A stretch of 31,458 nucleotides of DNA from Flavobacteriaceae bacterium (GCA_016649785.1 JAENXB010000004.1:1-31458); one strand, 5' to 3'; shown: positions 23,928 to 31,428, counted from the stretch's first letter. The notes: generated by a model from the letters alone, not told the origin. Numbers and translations are program-made.

Positions 23928-24356
23928 ATGAAAACATTGTACAAAGCCAAAGCTACAACAACCGGAGGCCGGGAAGGCCACGTAAAAAGTGAGGATGGCG
24001 TAATAAATATGAAATTGAGCTCTCCCAAAACTTTGGGTGGAAAAGGCGGAAATTTCACCAATCCCGAACACCTCTTTGCAGCGGGATACTCAGCCTCTTT
24101 TGCAGGTGCTTTAGAGGAAGTTGCGAAAGAACAAAAGGTAGATCTGGGCGATTTTAATGTCACGGCAACCGTGCGGATTGGAAAAACAGAAGAAGACGAT
24201 TTGGAAATTTCGGTTATTTTAGATGCCTATCTTCCGGGAGTGGATGTTGAAACAGCTGAAGAACTGGTGAACGATGCTCACGAAACCTGTCCTTATTCCA
24301 TTGCTACCACAGATAATATAGATGTGACCCTGAATTTGATGTTGGACGAAGAATGA
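23928..24356 (+). CDS. OsmC/Ohr-family protein with Ser in place of the peroxidatic Cys
   Basis: A 142-residue protein with clear organic hydroperoxide resistance (Ohr) features: TGGREGHV with the conserved Arg15, the NPEHLFAAGYSA stretch with Glu47, and HETCPYS with Cys121, the resolving cysteine. In Ohr enzymes the peroxidatic cysteine sits in GYxACF; here the codon at that place is TCT, giving GYSASF with Ser57. The usual thiol peroxidase reaction therefore looks impaired. It may be a non-peroxidase homologue, or the base may be a sequencing error (one base from TGT). It is divergent from meaB and convergent with the DUF2911 gene, with a gap of 20 nt. No OhrR regulator gene is nearby. Confidence 0.92.
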   Translation: MKTLYKAKATTTGGREGHVKSEDGVINMKLSSPKTLGGKGGNFTNPEHLFAAGYSASFAGALEEVAKEQKVDLGDFNVTATVRIGKTEEDDLEISVILDAYLPGVDVETAEELVNDAHETCPYSIATTDNIDVTLNLMLDEE

Positions 24357-24376
24357 TCAGGTTTTTTAAATTTTAA

Positions 24377-24967
24377 TCAGTTGGACGAAAGAGGCGCTAT
24401 TTGCGCTTCTTTTGCCATTATAATCGGAATCGCTACAAGGGTTTGGTCCCAGCCTAATTTAAGAAATACCAGATCATTGGCCTTTTCAAAGTAAATGCTG
24501 AATTGTTCCAGGGATATCTCCGGTTGTGTTACCGGGATTTCTAAAGTCAATACGTCAAAGTCAGGATCCCGGTACGCTTTTTTATCCAGGTCAATTCCCC
24601 AGGGATACATTTTAGAATTGAAGAACACCTTCCAGGAATCCTTCATGGGGATTGTCCAGAGTGTGTATTTCCCGGCTTTTAAAAATGAACCATCTACCAA
24701 CAGGTCCTCATTGGAATAAAAAGTAGTAGCTTCATTGGCACCGGTTCTCCATACTTCTCCATAAGGAACCAGATCTCCGAAAATAATCCTGTCTTTTTTA
24801 TAAGGCCGATTGTAAAAAACTTCCATCTTTAGTGAAGCTTCCTCGTAATGACTGATGTCTTCAGGGCTATGGGCTTTGGTGGAATACCTGACAATAAATA
24901 ATGCAACCAAAGTTAATAAAAGTGCAACCCCGGTTATTTTTATTGCTGTTTTAAAGTATTTCTTCAT
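24377..24967 (-). CDS. DUF2911 domain membrane-anchored protein
   Basis: A 196-residue protein with an N-terminal uncleaved-looking transmembrane helix (about 10-27, ITGVALLLTLVALFIVRY) and an extracytoplasmic DUF2911 domain. The family marks are FYNRPYKKDRIIFGDLVPYGEVWRTGANEATTF (about 51-83) and LKAGKYTLWTIP (about 95-106), later a WGIDLDKKAYRD segment. DUF2911 proteins are common in Bacteroidota and of unknown function. It is divergent from the M23 gene across a 288-bp gap. Confidence 0.85.
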   Translation of the reverse strand: MKKYFKTAIKITGVALLLTLVALFIVRYSTKAHSPEDISHYEEASLKMEVFYNRPYKKDRIIFGDLVPYGEVWRTGANEATTFYSNEDLLVDGSFLKAGKYTLWTIPMKDSWKVFFNSKMYPWGIDLDKKAYRDPDFDVLTLEIPVTQPEISLEQFSIYFEKANDLVFLKLGWDQTLVAIPIIMAKEAQIAPLSSN

Positions 24968-25205
24968 TTGATTGGCTTGAGTAACTCCATATAAGGTCTA
25001 AAATTGTGCCAAATAAAAAAAGAAATGGACCTGACAATTTCCAGGTTTGAATTCCCGGTTATTGCTGTCCTGAAATCTGGAAAACAAGAAATTACAGATT
25101 AGGATATTTCTATTTGAAACCCGATGAAAAATGGGGACAATAAAAATTTTCCACAAAAGCTAAGTTTACTTCCAAACGGAAAATTGGTTTTCTATTAACT
25201 TCTTG

Positions 25206-25239
25206 TTTGGGAATTTTTTAGTAAAATATATTATATTTA
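25206..25239 (+). promoter_or_regulatory. Predicted promoter of the M23 peptidase gene
   Basis: In the otherwise featureless gap 24968-25255, TTTG (25206-25209) is followed after 22 nt by TATATTTA (25232-25239, one mismatch to TAnnTTTG), 16 nt before the ATG. Confidence 0.4.
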
Positions 25240-25255
25240 AAAAAAAACTAATTCG

Positions 25256-25948
25256 ATGGACTCTTTTAATTTTTCCGACTTTATCAGTTCTCTCACTGAG
25301 GGCTTTACGCCTGTTATTGACACTAAGTATAAATTAAAAGATTATGTAAAAATTGATCTCTCACAGGCCAATAAGGAATTAAATGATATGAAAATTCCAT
25401 CTGCCCCGGAATTTAAGAAATATATAGACGATAAAGTTTCCAAACAAAAAGGCAAAGTGGCTTATGGGGGTTATAATGAAAAACGAAATCTTTATCAGCA
25501 TAGCATCATTTTTAATAACGACAAAACCCCTTCCCCAAGAGAGATCCATATAGGTTTGGATATTTGGTGTGATGTTGGTACGGCAGTTTTAGCACCATTG
25601 GATGGAACTGTTCACAGTTTCAGGGATAATGAAGGTCTTGGCAATTACGGGCCGACAATTATTTTGGAACATATTGTAGACGAAAAAACTTTTTACACCC
25701 TTTATGGACATTTAAAGAAAAGATCCATAACTAATCTTTGTTTCGGACAAATTGTGGAGGCCGGGGACAAAATTGCGGAAGTGGGATCTCCCAAAGTTAA
25801 CGGGGGGTATGCACCCCATTTGCATTTCCAGATTATAGACGATCTCCAGGGAAATAGCGGGGATTATCCCGGGGTTGTGGCAAAAGAAGACCTTGATCTC
25901 TATCTGAAAAACTGTCCCGATCCTAATTTATTTTTGAAAATTGGGTAA
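25256..25948 (+). CDS. M23-type metallopeptidase without signal peptide
   Basis: A 230-residue protein with a LytM/M23 domain in its C-terminal 140 residues. The zinc ligands appear as H-x3-D in IHIGLDIWCDVG (about 97-108), YGHLKK with a further His, and H-L-H-F in GGYAPHLHFQII (about 187-198). M23 enzymes normally cut peptidoglycan cross-bridges outside the cytoplasm, but no signal peptide, lipobox or membrane helix is present at this N-terminus (MDSFNFSDFISSLTEGF). The N-terminal 90 residues are unassigned. It resembles the M23 module that in other bacteria is fused to class III aminotransferases with kinase domains, so a non-cell-wall role is possible. It is monocistronic. Confidence 0.85.
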   Translation: MDSFNFSDFISSLTEGFTPVIDTKYKLKDYVKIDLSQANKELNDMKIPSAPEFKKYIDDKVSKQKGKVAYGGYNEKRNLYQHSIIFNNDKTPSPREIHIGLDIWCDVGTAVLAPLDGTVHSFRDNEGLGNYGPTIILEHIVDEKTFYTLYGHLKKRSITNLCFGQIVEAGDKIAEVGSPKVNGGYAPHLHFQIIDDLQGNSGDYPGVVAKEDLDLYLKNCPDPNLFLKIG

Positions 25949-25953
25949 AAGGA

Positions 25954-25981
25954 AAATTTAAAGTTCAAAATTCAAAATTTA
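25954..25981 (+). repeat. Degenerate heptamer array after the M23 gene
   Basis: Four consecutive 7-bp units AAATTTA, AAGTTCA, AAATTCA, AAATTTA begin 6 nt after the stop. AAGTTCA is the same heptamer (rotated) as the GTTCAAA array at 26864-26905. Confidence 0.6.
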
Positions 25982-26107
25982 AAAAGTTCCCTAAGGATCG
26001 GGTCCAAAATATTCTGTTTTCCGTTTTTGGTTTTTTTATCCTCCGAAGCCCAAAGGAAGATGGACCGTTTTCCGTTTTTTTTATACCTGGTACTTAAATA
26101 AAATTTG

Positions 26108-26167
26108 ATTAGTGCATTCGTGGCTAAGCTTTATAAAATGGTTTTTAAATGCCACGAATGCACTAAT
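26108..26167. repeat. 17-bp perfect inverted repeat of the GCCACGAATGCAC family
   Basis: Arms 26108-26124 and 26151-26167 (right arm GCCACGAATGCACTAAT) are perfectly complementary with a 26-nt spacer. It sits between the convergent M23 and DUF4199 genes. A T7 run follows on the plus strand (26169-26175), so it could work as a terminator for the M23 transcript. The arm is nearly identical to 4178-4194. Confidence 0.85.
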
Positions 26168-26178
26168 ATTTTTTTGTC

Positions 26179-26676
26179 TTATTTCTTGATTCTCAATTCT
26201 GGATTGGTCCTGATTATCAATGCCGCCAATGCCGCTGTACCAACGCCCATTACCAAAGCGCTAAAGACTGCCTGAATTATATATGATTTTAAGTTGAAGT
26301 AGGCTTCGGCCTGTTCCTGTTCCATCGCATTGTTATTTACGCTGAGTTCGATCATATTGTCAAAATATTCAGGAGAAATATTGGTAGTGACAATATATTG
26401 GGAAAGGGGAGAAATTGCTGTGATTATGATGGTAAGTACAATGCCTGTAACAAAACCCTGGCGCCAGGTGATGATCCCGTTAAAATAATTATTGCGCTTA
26501 TCACGTATCGCAAGTGTATAAATTCCAAGGGCAATTAACCCGAAAATGTTGGTATAAAGGCCGTGCTTGTCTATATGTTCCCCGTGCCATCCCACCAATT
26601 TTTCAAAAACCATCCATAGGAGATATACAATTACAAAAATAATACTCCATTTGATTTCAATTGAAAAATTTTTCAT
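26179..26676 (-). CDS. DUF4199 family membrane protein
   Basis: A 165-residue inner-membrane protein with four hydrophobic segments (about 9-26, 41-58, 76-92 and 131-152). The KWSIIFVIVYLLWMVFEKL start, the RDKRNNYFNGIITWRQGFVTG stretch between the second and third helix, and a C-terminal glycine-rich helix ending in NPELRIKK are typical for DUF4199, a Bacteroidota family of unknown function. It is monocistronic, convergent with the M23 gene and downstream of secA on the same strand, from which it is separated by the secA terminator. Confidence 0.8.
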   Translation of the reverse strand: MKNFSIEIKWSIIFVIVYLLWMVFEKLVGWHGEHIDKHGLYTNIFGLIALGIYTLAIRDKRNNYFNGIITWRQGFVTGIVLTIIITAISPLSQYIVTTNISPEYFDNMIELSVNNNAMEQEQAEAYFNLKSYIIQAVFSALVMGVGTAALAALIIRTNPELRIKK

Positions 26677-26811
26677 TTTTGTTGAAGATTGGTTAAGACC
26701 TTAAAATTATTAAAAAATAAGCAGCTTTTATGATTTTTTTTAATTGTGATCTAAATATTATTCTCGCGTAAAATAACACTGTGAGTTTTATCTTTTCAAA
26801 ACTTATCAGAT

Positions 26812-26853
26812 CCCAAAAAAAAACCTAACAGGTCTTTGAGACCTCGTTAGGTT
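26812..26853 (-). terminator. Intrinsic terminator of secA
   Basis: On the minus strand a stem of 8 bp, one bulged base and 6 more bp (26853-26839 with 26835-26822; core AACCTAAC/GTTAGGTT and AGGTCT/AGACCT) with a 3-nt loop is followed by T9 (complement of 26812-26820). It lies 173 nt beyond the secA stop, after three heptamer arrays. Confidence 0.9.
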
Positions 26854-26863
26854 CAGTGAGTAA

Positions 26864-26905
26864 GTTCAAAGTTCAAAGTTCAAAGTTCAAAGTTCAAAGT
26901 TCAAA
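26864..26905. repeat. Six perfect tandem copies of GTTCAAA
   Basis: A 42-bp heptanucleotide array just outside the secA terminator, within the secA 3' UTR. Confidence 0.97.
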
Positions 26906-26923
26906 AAAAATAATAAACATCCC

Positions 26924-26951
26924 ACTTCGTAATTCAAACTTCGTATTTCAA
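26924..26951. repeat. Two tandem 14-bp units (double heptamers)
   Basis: ACTTCGT-AATTCAA followed directly by ACTTCGT-ATTTCAA, 13 of 14 identical. The period is 14, twice the heptamer length of the flanking arrays. Confidence 0.8.
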
Positions 26952-26962
26952 ACTTTATCTTT

Positions 26963-27003
26963 GTCTAATGTCTAATGTCTAATGTCTAATGTCTAATGTC
27001 TAA
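26963..27003. repeat. Five perfect tandem copies of GTCTAAT plus a partial copy
   Basis: Units at 26963-26997 and a partial sixth to 27003, ending 22 nt before the secA stop codon. In the transcript sense this is a run of ATTAGAC. Confidence 0.97.
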
Positions 27004-27025
27004 AATATAACATCTAACTTCATGC

Positions 27026-30000
27026 TTAATTTGCAGTCAGTACCCAATCCCCTTTTTCAATGAGTGGAATGGCCTGTTTGTATTTCATAGTCTGGGTTTC
27101 CCCGCTAATCACATTTTTAATTGACACCCTATCGTTCCGGTTAATTTTTGGTTGTTCCCGAACGATGGTTTCCGTAATTGCAGGCCTTCTTTGAGTGCTT
27201 TGTCCTGCAGCACGGCTTTGGGCTGATCTCTCATCTAAATTCGGAATTTCTTCTTTAGTGGTTTCAATCTTTTCCCGTCTTTTAGGCTGGCGGGCTTCCT
27301 GGATATTGGAAACATTTCCTTCAGGGATTTCTCCTTTGAACAAGAAGGAGATCACATCTTTGTTAACCTGATCTAACATTAGCTTGAACAACTCGAAAGC
27401 CTCAAATTTATAGATCAGTAAGGGGTCTTTTTGTTCGTGAACCGCAAGTTGAACGCTTTGTTTTAATTCATCCATTTTGCGCAAATGCGTTTTCCAGGAT
27501 TCATCGATAATGGCAAGGGTTATGTTTTTTTCAAAATCCTTTGTAAGTTGCTTTCCTTCGGTTTCATAGGCTTTTTTCAGATCGGTAACCACCTGAAGGC
27601 TTTTTGTCCCATCGGTAAAGGGAACAGCAATTCTTTCAAAATTATTTGAAGGATCTTCAAAAACCTGTTTGATAATAGGAAAGGCAGATTTTGCGCTGCG
27701 TTCCATTTTATTATGATAGTGCTCGTATGCTGCTTTGTAAACTTCGGCAGAAATTTTTAGGGTGTCCATTTTTCCGAATTGCTCTTCCGAAACAGGTGAA
27801 CTCATAGAAAAATACCTGATAAGCTCAAACTCAAAGTTTTTGAAATCGGAAGCCTGCTTATTGGTTTCCGAAATAATTTCAGAAGTGTCATAGATCATAT
27901 TGGCGATATCCACTTTTAGTCTGTCCCCAAACAAAGCGTGGTAACGACGTTTGTAGATCACCTCACGTTGGGCGCTCATCACATCGTCATATTCCAGTAA
28001 TCGCTTACGTACCCCAAAGTTATTTTCTTCCACTTTTTTCTGAGCCCGTTCTATGGATTTAGAGATCATGGAATGTTGAATAACTTCTCCTTCTTCCAAT
28101 CCCATTTTGTCCATCAGTTTTGCAATTCGTTCAGATCCGAACAAACGCATCAGGTTGTCTTCCAGGGAAACATAGAATTGTGAACTTCCTGGATCTCCCT
28201 GACGTCCTGCACGGCCTCGTAATTGCCTGTCCACACGTCTGGAATCGTGACGCTCGGTTCCAATAATGGCCAAACCGCCGGCTTCTTTAACTTCCTTACT
28301 AAGTTTAATGTCGGTACCACGCCCTGCCATGTTGGTGGCAATGGTAACTACCCCTGCATTTCCTGCTTCAGCAACTATATCGGCTTCTCTTTTGTGCAAT
28401 TTCGCGTTAAGTACGTTGTGCTGAACGTTTCGCATATGAAGCATCTTGCTCAACAATTCTGAAATTTCAACAGATGTCGTACCAATAAGTACCGGCCTGC
28501 CTGCATTTGAGAGTTCGGTGACCTGATCAATTACCGCCTTGAATTTTTCGCGTTTGGTCTTGAAGACCAAATCTTCCATGTCCTTCCTGGTAACCGGTCT
28601 GTTGGTAGGTATTTCAACCACATCCAGTTCGTAGATTTCCCAGAGTTCCCCGGCTTCAGTAACTGCAGTACCCGTCATCCCGGAGAGTTTGCGGTACATT
28701 CTAAAGAAATTTTGAAGGGTAATGGTAGCAAAGGTTTGGGTGGCGTCTTCAATTTTCACATTTTCCTTGGCTTCAATGGCCTGGTGCAGTCCATCGCTGT
28801 AACGACGGCCTTCCATCATACGGCCGGTTTGCTCGTCTACAATTTTTACCTTATTCTCTATCACCACATATTCTGTGTCCTTTTCAAAAAGGGTATAAGC
28901 TTTAAGCAATTGCCTTAAGGTATGGATACGTTCACTTTTAAGGCTGTAATCCCTAAAAAGATCTTCTTTTTTTTGTGCTTCTTCCTCCTTGGAAAGACCT
29001 TCTTTATCAATTTTTGAGATTTCCATCCCAATTTCGGGCATCACAAAAAAGTTGGGGTCATCCTTTCCGGAAAGAAATTCAACTCCTTTATCGGTGAGGT
29101 CTATCTGATTGTTTTTCTCTTCAATTACAAAATACAGTTCTTCATCAACCTTGGGCATTTCCCGGTTGTTGTCTGCCATATATTGATTTTCGGTTTTTTG
29201 AAGCAGGTGTTTTATCCCTTCTTCACTTAAAAACTTGATAAGTGCCTTGTTTTTTGGCAATCCACGGAAAGCGCGCAATAATTGCAGTCCGCCTTCTTTG
29301 GTGTTTCCTGCAGTTATTAATTTTTTTGCTTCCGCCAGAATTTTATTGAGGTGTTGCCGCTGTACTTCAACAATATTGGCAATAGCAGGCTTCAACATAT
29401 CAAATTCGTGGATATCGCCTTTTGGGATAGGACCGGAAATAATCAATGGGGTCCTGGCATCATCTACCAATACAGAATCCACCTCATCAACAATGGCGTA
29501 GTTATGCGGGCGCTGCACTAAATCATCGGGAGCATGGGACATATTGTCCCTCAGGTAATCAAATCCGAATTCGTTATTGGTTCCGTAGGTAATATCGGCA
29601 TTGTAAGCCTTTCGCCTTGAGGCGGAATTAGGCTTGTGATAATCTATACAATCTACGCTAAGACCGTGGAATTGAAAGATAGGAGCCATCCAGGCGCTGT
29701 CCCTTTTTGCCAGATAATCGTTTACGGTTACCAGGTGTACCCCATTTCCCGAAAGGCCATTCAGGTACATTGGCAAGGTAGCGACCAGGGTTTTTCCTTC
29801 CCCGGTTTGCATCTCGGCAATTTTTCCCTGGTGCATTGCAACCCCTCCTATAAGTTGGACTTCGTAATGAACCATATCCCAGGTAATGGGTTTTCCTGCG
29901 GCATCCCAGGAGTTATTCCAAATGGCATGATCGTCTTCCAGGCGTACATAGGCTTTCTCGGCAGAGATCTCACGGTCAAAAGCAGTTGCTTTCACCTTTA

Positions 30001-30385
30001 GCTCTTTATTGTTGACAAAACGTTTTGCAGTTTCTTTTACGGTGGCAAAAGCTTCGGGAAGAATTTCATTTAATACAGCTTCGGAAACCACGTATATCTT
30101 TTCCTTTAGGGTATCAATTTCGGCGTATATATCTTCGTTTCGCGTAATATCATCGGTAGCATCGGCCTCTTTGTTCAGGGCTTCGATCTTCTCTTTCATC
30201 TCCAGGGTAGAATCGGCGATCTTCTTTTTGAAAGAAACGGTTTTTTCCCGTAGTTCATCCAGTGTCAGCGCTTCAAAAGTTTTTTCAAGTGCAAGGATTT
30301 TATCTACAATAGGCTGTATTTCCTTGACGTCTTTTTTGGATTTATCGCCAATAAATACTTTAAATACAGAATCTAAAAAACTCAT
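27026..30385 (-). CDS. secA: Preprotein translocase ATPase SecA
   Basis: The 1,119-residue motor that drives unfolded preproteins through SecYEG. DEAD motor Walker A is M-Q-T-G-E-G-K-T (192-199), with NDYLAKRDSAWM and VDEVDSVLVDDARTPLIISG following; NBD2 shows IATNMAGRGTDIKL and RQLRGRAGRQGDPGSSQFY. It is about 220 residues longer than E. coli SecA, with acidic/helical additions near 50-105 and inside NBD1 (about 335-415), as usual in Flavobacteriia. The C-terminal CxCx8CH zinc tail that binds SecB is absent; the end is instead KYKQAIPLIEKGDWVLTAN. A -7 box TACATTTG lies upstream, and the 3' UTR contains three heptamer arrays before the terminator. Confidence 0.98.
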   Translation of the reverse strand: MSFLDSVFKVFIGDKSKKDVKEIQPIVDKILALEKTFEALTLDELREKTVSFKKKIADSTLEMKEKIEALNKEADATDDITRNEDIYAEIDTLKEKIYVVSEAVLNEILPEAFATVKETAKRFVNNKELKVKATAFDREISAEKAYVRLEDDHAIWNNSWDAAGKPITWDMVHYEVQLIGGVAMHQGKIAEMQTGEGKTLVATLPMYLNGLSGNGVHLVTVNDYLAKRDSAWMAPIFQFHGLSVDCIDYHKPNSASRRKAYNADITYGTNNEFGFDYLRDNMSHAPDDLVQRPHNYAIVDEVDSVLVDDARTPLIISGPIPKGDIHEFDMLKPAIANIVEVQRQHLNKILAEAKKLITAGNTKEGGLQLLRAFRGLPKNKALIKFLSEEGIKHLLQKTENQYMADNNREMPKVDEELYFVIEEKNNQIDLTDKGVEFLSGKDDPNFFVMPEIGMEISKIDKEGLSKEEEAQKKEDLFRDYSLKSERIHTLRQLLKAYTLFEKDTEYVVIENKVKIVDEQTGRMMEGRRYSDGLHQAIEAKENVKIEDATQTFATITLQNFFRMYRKLSGMTGTAVTEAGELWEIYELDVVEIPTNRPVTRKDMEDLVFKTKREKFKAVIDQVTELSNAGRPVLIGTTSVEISELLSKMLHMRNVQHNVLNAKLHKREADIVAEAGNAGVVTIATNMAGRGTDIKLSKEVKEAGGLAIIGTERHDSRRVDRQLRGRAGRQGDPGSSQFYVSLEDNLMRLFGSERIAKLMDKMGLEEGEVIQHSMISKSIERAQKKVEENNFGVRKRLLEYDDVMSAQREVIYKRRYHALFGDRLKVDIANMIYDTSEIISETNKQASDFKNFEFELIRYFSMSSPVSEEQFGKMDTLKISAEVYKAAYEHYHNKMERSAKSAFPIIKQVFEDPSNNFERIAVPFTDGTKSLQVVTDLKKAYETEGKQLTKDFEKNITLAIIDESWKTHLRKMDELKQSVQLAVHEQKDPLLIYKFEAFELFKLMLDQVNKDVISFLFKGEIPEGNVSNIQEARQPKRREKIETTKEEIPNLDERSAQSRAAGQSTQRRPAITETIVREQPKINRNDRVSIKNVISGETQTMKYKQAIPLIEKGDWVLTAN

Positions 30386-30407
30386 AGTTTTTTTATTTTT
30401 TATGTTT

Positions 30408-30434
30408 CAAATGTACGCAAAAAAAAAGCCTCAA
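30408..30434 (-). promoter_or_regulatory. Predicted secA promoter
   Basis: On the minus strand TTG (30434-30432), a rather short 16-nt spacer and TACATTTG (30415-30408, exact match), 22 nt before the ATG. The TTG lies inside the upstream gene's terminator hairpin, so the two signals share bases. Confidence 0.5.
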
Positions 30435-30453
30435 TAATGAGACCTTTTTTTTT
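30419..30453 (-). terminator. Intrinsic terminator after the DUF2795 gene
   Basis: On the minus strand A9, GGTCTCA, a short loop and TGAGGC, then T9 (complement of 30419-30427). The stem is interrupted by one mismatch/bulge. It begins 14 nt after the stop codon. Confidence 0.75.
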
Positions 30454-30467
30454 AACGCGGTAATTTT

Positions 30468-30689
30468 TTAATATTCATCCTCGTTCCAAAGATAATCCTC
30501 ATCAGTAGGATAATCAGGCCAAATTTCGTCAATTGAATCATACGAATCTCCTTCATCTTCAATAGATTGAAGGTTCTCCACTACTTCCAGCGGAGCACCT
30601 GTACGGATTGCATAATCAATTAACTCGTCTTTTGTCGCCGGCCAGGGGGCATCACTTAGGTAGGATGCTAATTCTAAAGTCCAATACAT
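30468..30689 (-). CDS. DUF2795 domain small protein
   Basis: A 73-residue acidic soluble protein. The N-terminal about 45 residues (MYWTLELASYLSDAPWPATKDELIDYAIRTGAPLEVVENLQSI) are a DUF2795 domain, a small helical module; the acidic aromatic tail ends DEDYLWNEDEY. The start at 30689 is preferred to a 22-codon extension because the latter crosses a perfect promoter (30714-30743) and is not domain-like. It lies between the PduO gene and secA, a gene order common in flavobacteria. Function unknown. Confidence 0.88.
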   Translation of the reverse strand: MYWTLELASYLSDAPWPATKDELIDYAIRTGAPLEVVENLQSIEDEGDSYDSIDEIWPDYPTDEDYLWNEDEY

Positions 30690-30713
30690 TGATAAATCAG
30701 GTTTTAATTTTTG

Positions 30714-30743
30714 CAAAAATAATTTTTTTGTTGTAATGTGCAA
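30714..30743 (-). promoter_or_regulatory. Predicted promoter of the DUF2795 gene
   Basis: On the minus strand TTG (30743-30741), 19-nt spacer, TATTTTTG (30721-30714, exact TAnnTTTG), 25 nt before the ATG. This is the best promoter match in the window. Confidence 0.65.
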
Positions 30744-30839
30744 GTAAAAAATCAATTATTTATCAATAATTTTAAGAACGTACTCTAAAAAGGTGATCTT
30801 TTAGAGTTTATGGCTAAATTAGAGCTAAGCTGCAAGTTG

Positions 30840-31415
30840 TTATTTTCCTTTTTCGGGAATCCATTGAATTTCTTCTGCGTTTAAATCTTTGGACAATTTT
30901 CGTGCCAGTACAAACAGGTAATCAGAAAGGCGGTTCAGGTACTTTATAACCATTTCATCAAAGGGGCTTATTTCATAAAGTGCTGTGGCCATACGTTCTG
31001 CGCGGCGGCAAACACAGCGTGCAATGTGACAGAATGACACAGATTGGTGTCCGCCCGGCAAAACAAAATGGGTCATCTCCGGAAGCGTGTCATTCATCAG
31101 GTCCATTTCTTTTTCTAAAAGCATGATATCTTCTTCAGAAATCTTAGGGATCCTGAGGCGTTCCTTTCCGCTTTTTAGGCTTGCCTTTTCCGGCTCGGTA
31201 GCCAGTGTAGATCCAATAGTAAACAACCTGTCCTGAACACGGTTTAAAATTTCTTTGGTGTGAACCTCTATTTCCTGATCCTTTATCAGGCCGATATGTG
31301 CATTGAGTTCATCTACGGTGCCATAACTCTCTATGCGGATGTGGTGCTTTGGAACCCTGGTGCCCCCAAAAAGTGAAGTGGTTCCCTTGTCGCCGGTTTT
31401 GGTGTATATTTTCAT
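30840..31415 (-). CDS. PduO-type ATP:cob(I)alamin adenosyltransferase
   Basis: A 191-residue cytosolic enzyme that transfers the adenosyl group of ATP to cob(I)alamin. It has the N-terminal ATP-binding segment YTKTGDKGTTSLFGGTRVPK (4-23), the SYGTVDELNAHIGL stretch (about 30-43), and the C-terminal cofactor/ATP motif CHIARCVCRRAERM (about 130-143) followed by YLNRLSDYLFVLAR. The length is typical. It probably supplies adenosylcobalamin to methylmalonyl-CoA mutase, whose chaperone MeaB is coded 7 kb away. It may be cotranscribed with a gene entering from the right edge, 13 nt upstream. Confidence 0.95.
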   Translation of the reverse strand: MKIYTKTGDKGTTSLFGGTRVPKHHIRIESYGTVDELNAHIGLIKDQEIEVHTKEILNRVQDRLFTIGSTLATEPEKASLKSGKERLRIPKISEEDIMLLEKEMDLMNDTLPEMTHFVLPGGHQSVSFCHIARCVCRRAERMATALYEISPFDEMVIKYLNRLSDYLFVLARKLSKDLNAEEIQWIPEKGK

Positions 31416-31428
31416 TTTTTCTTATTTT

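Noticed and set aside
4414..27003. Heptamer arrays as CRISPR
   Set aside because: Units are contiguous and only 7 bp long with no spacers, and no cas gene is present.
29636..30437. Plus-strand frames of 121 and 142 codons inside secA
   Set aside because: Antisense shadows of secA; composition follows the secA codons.
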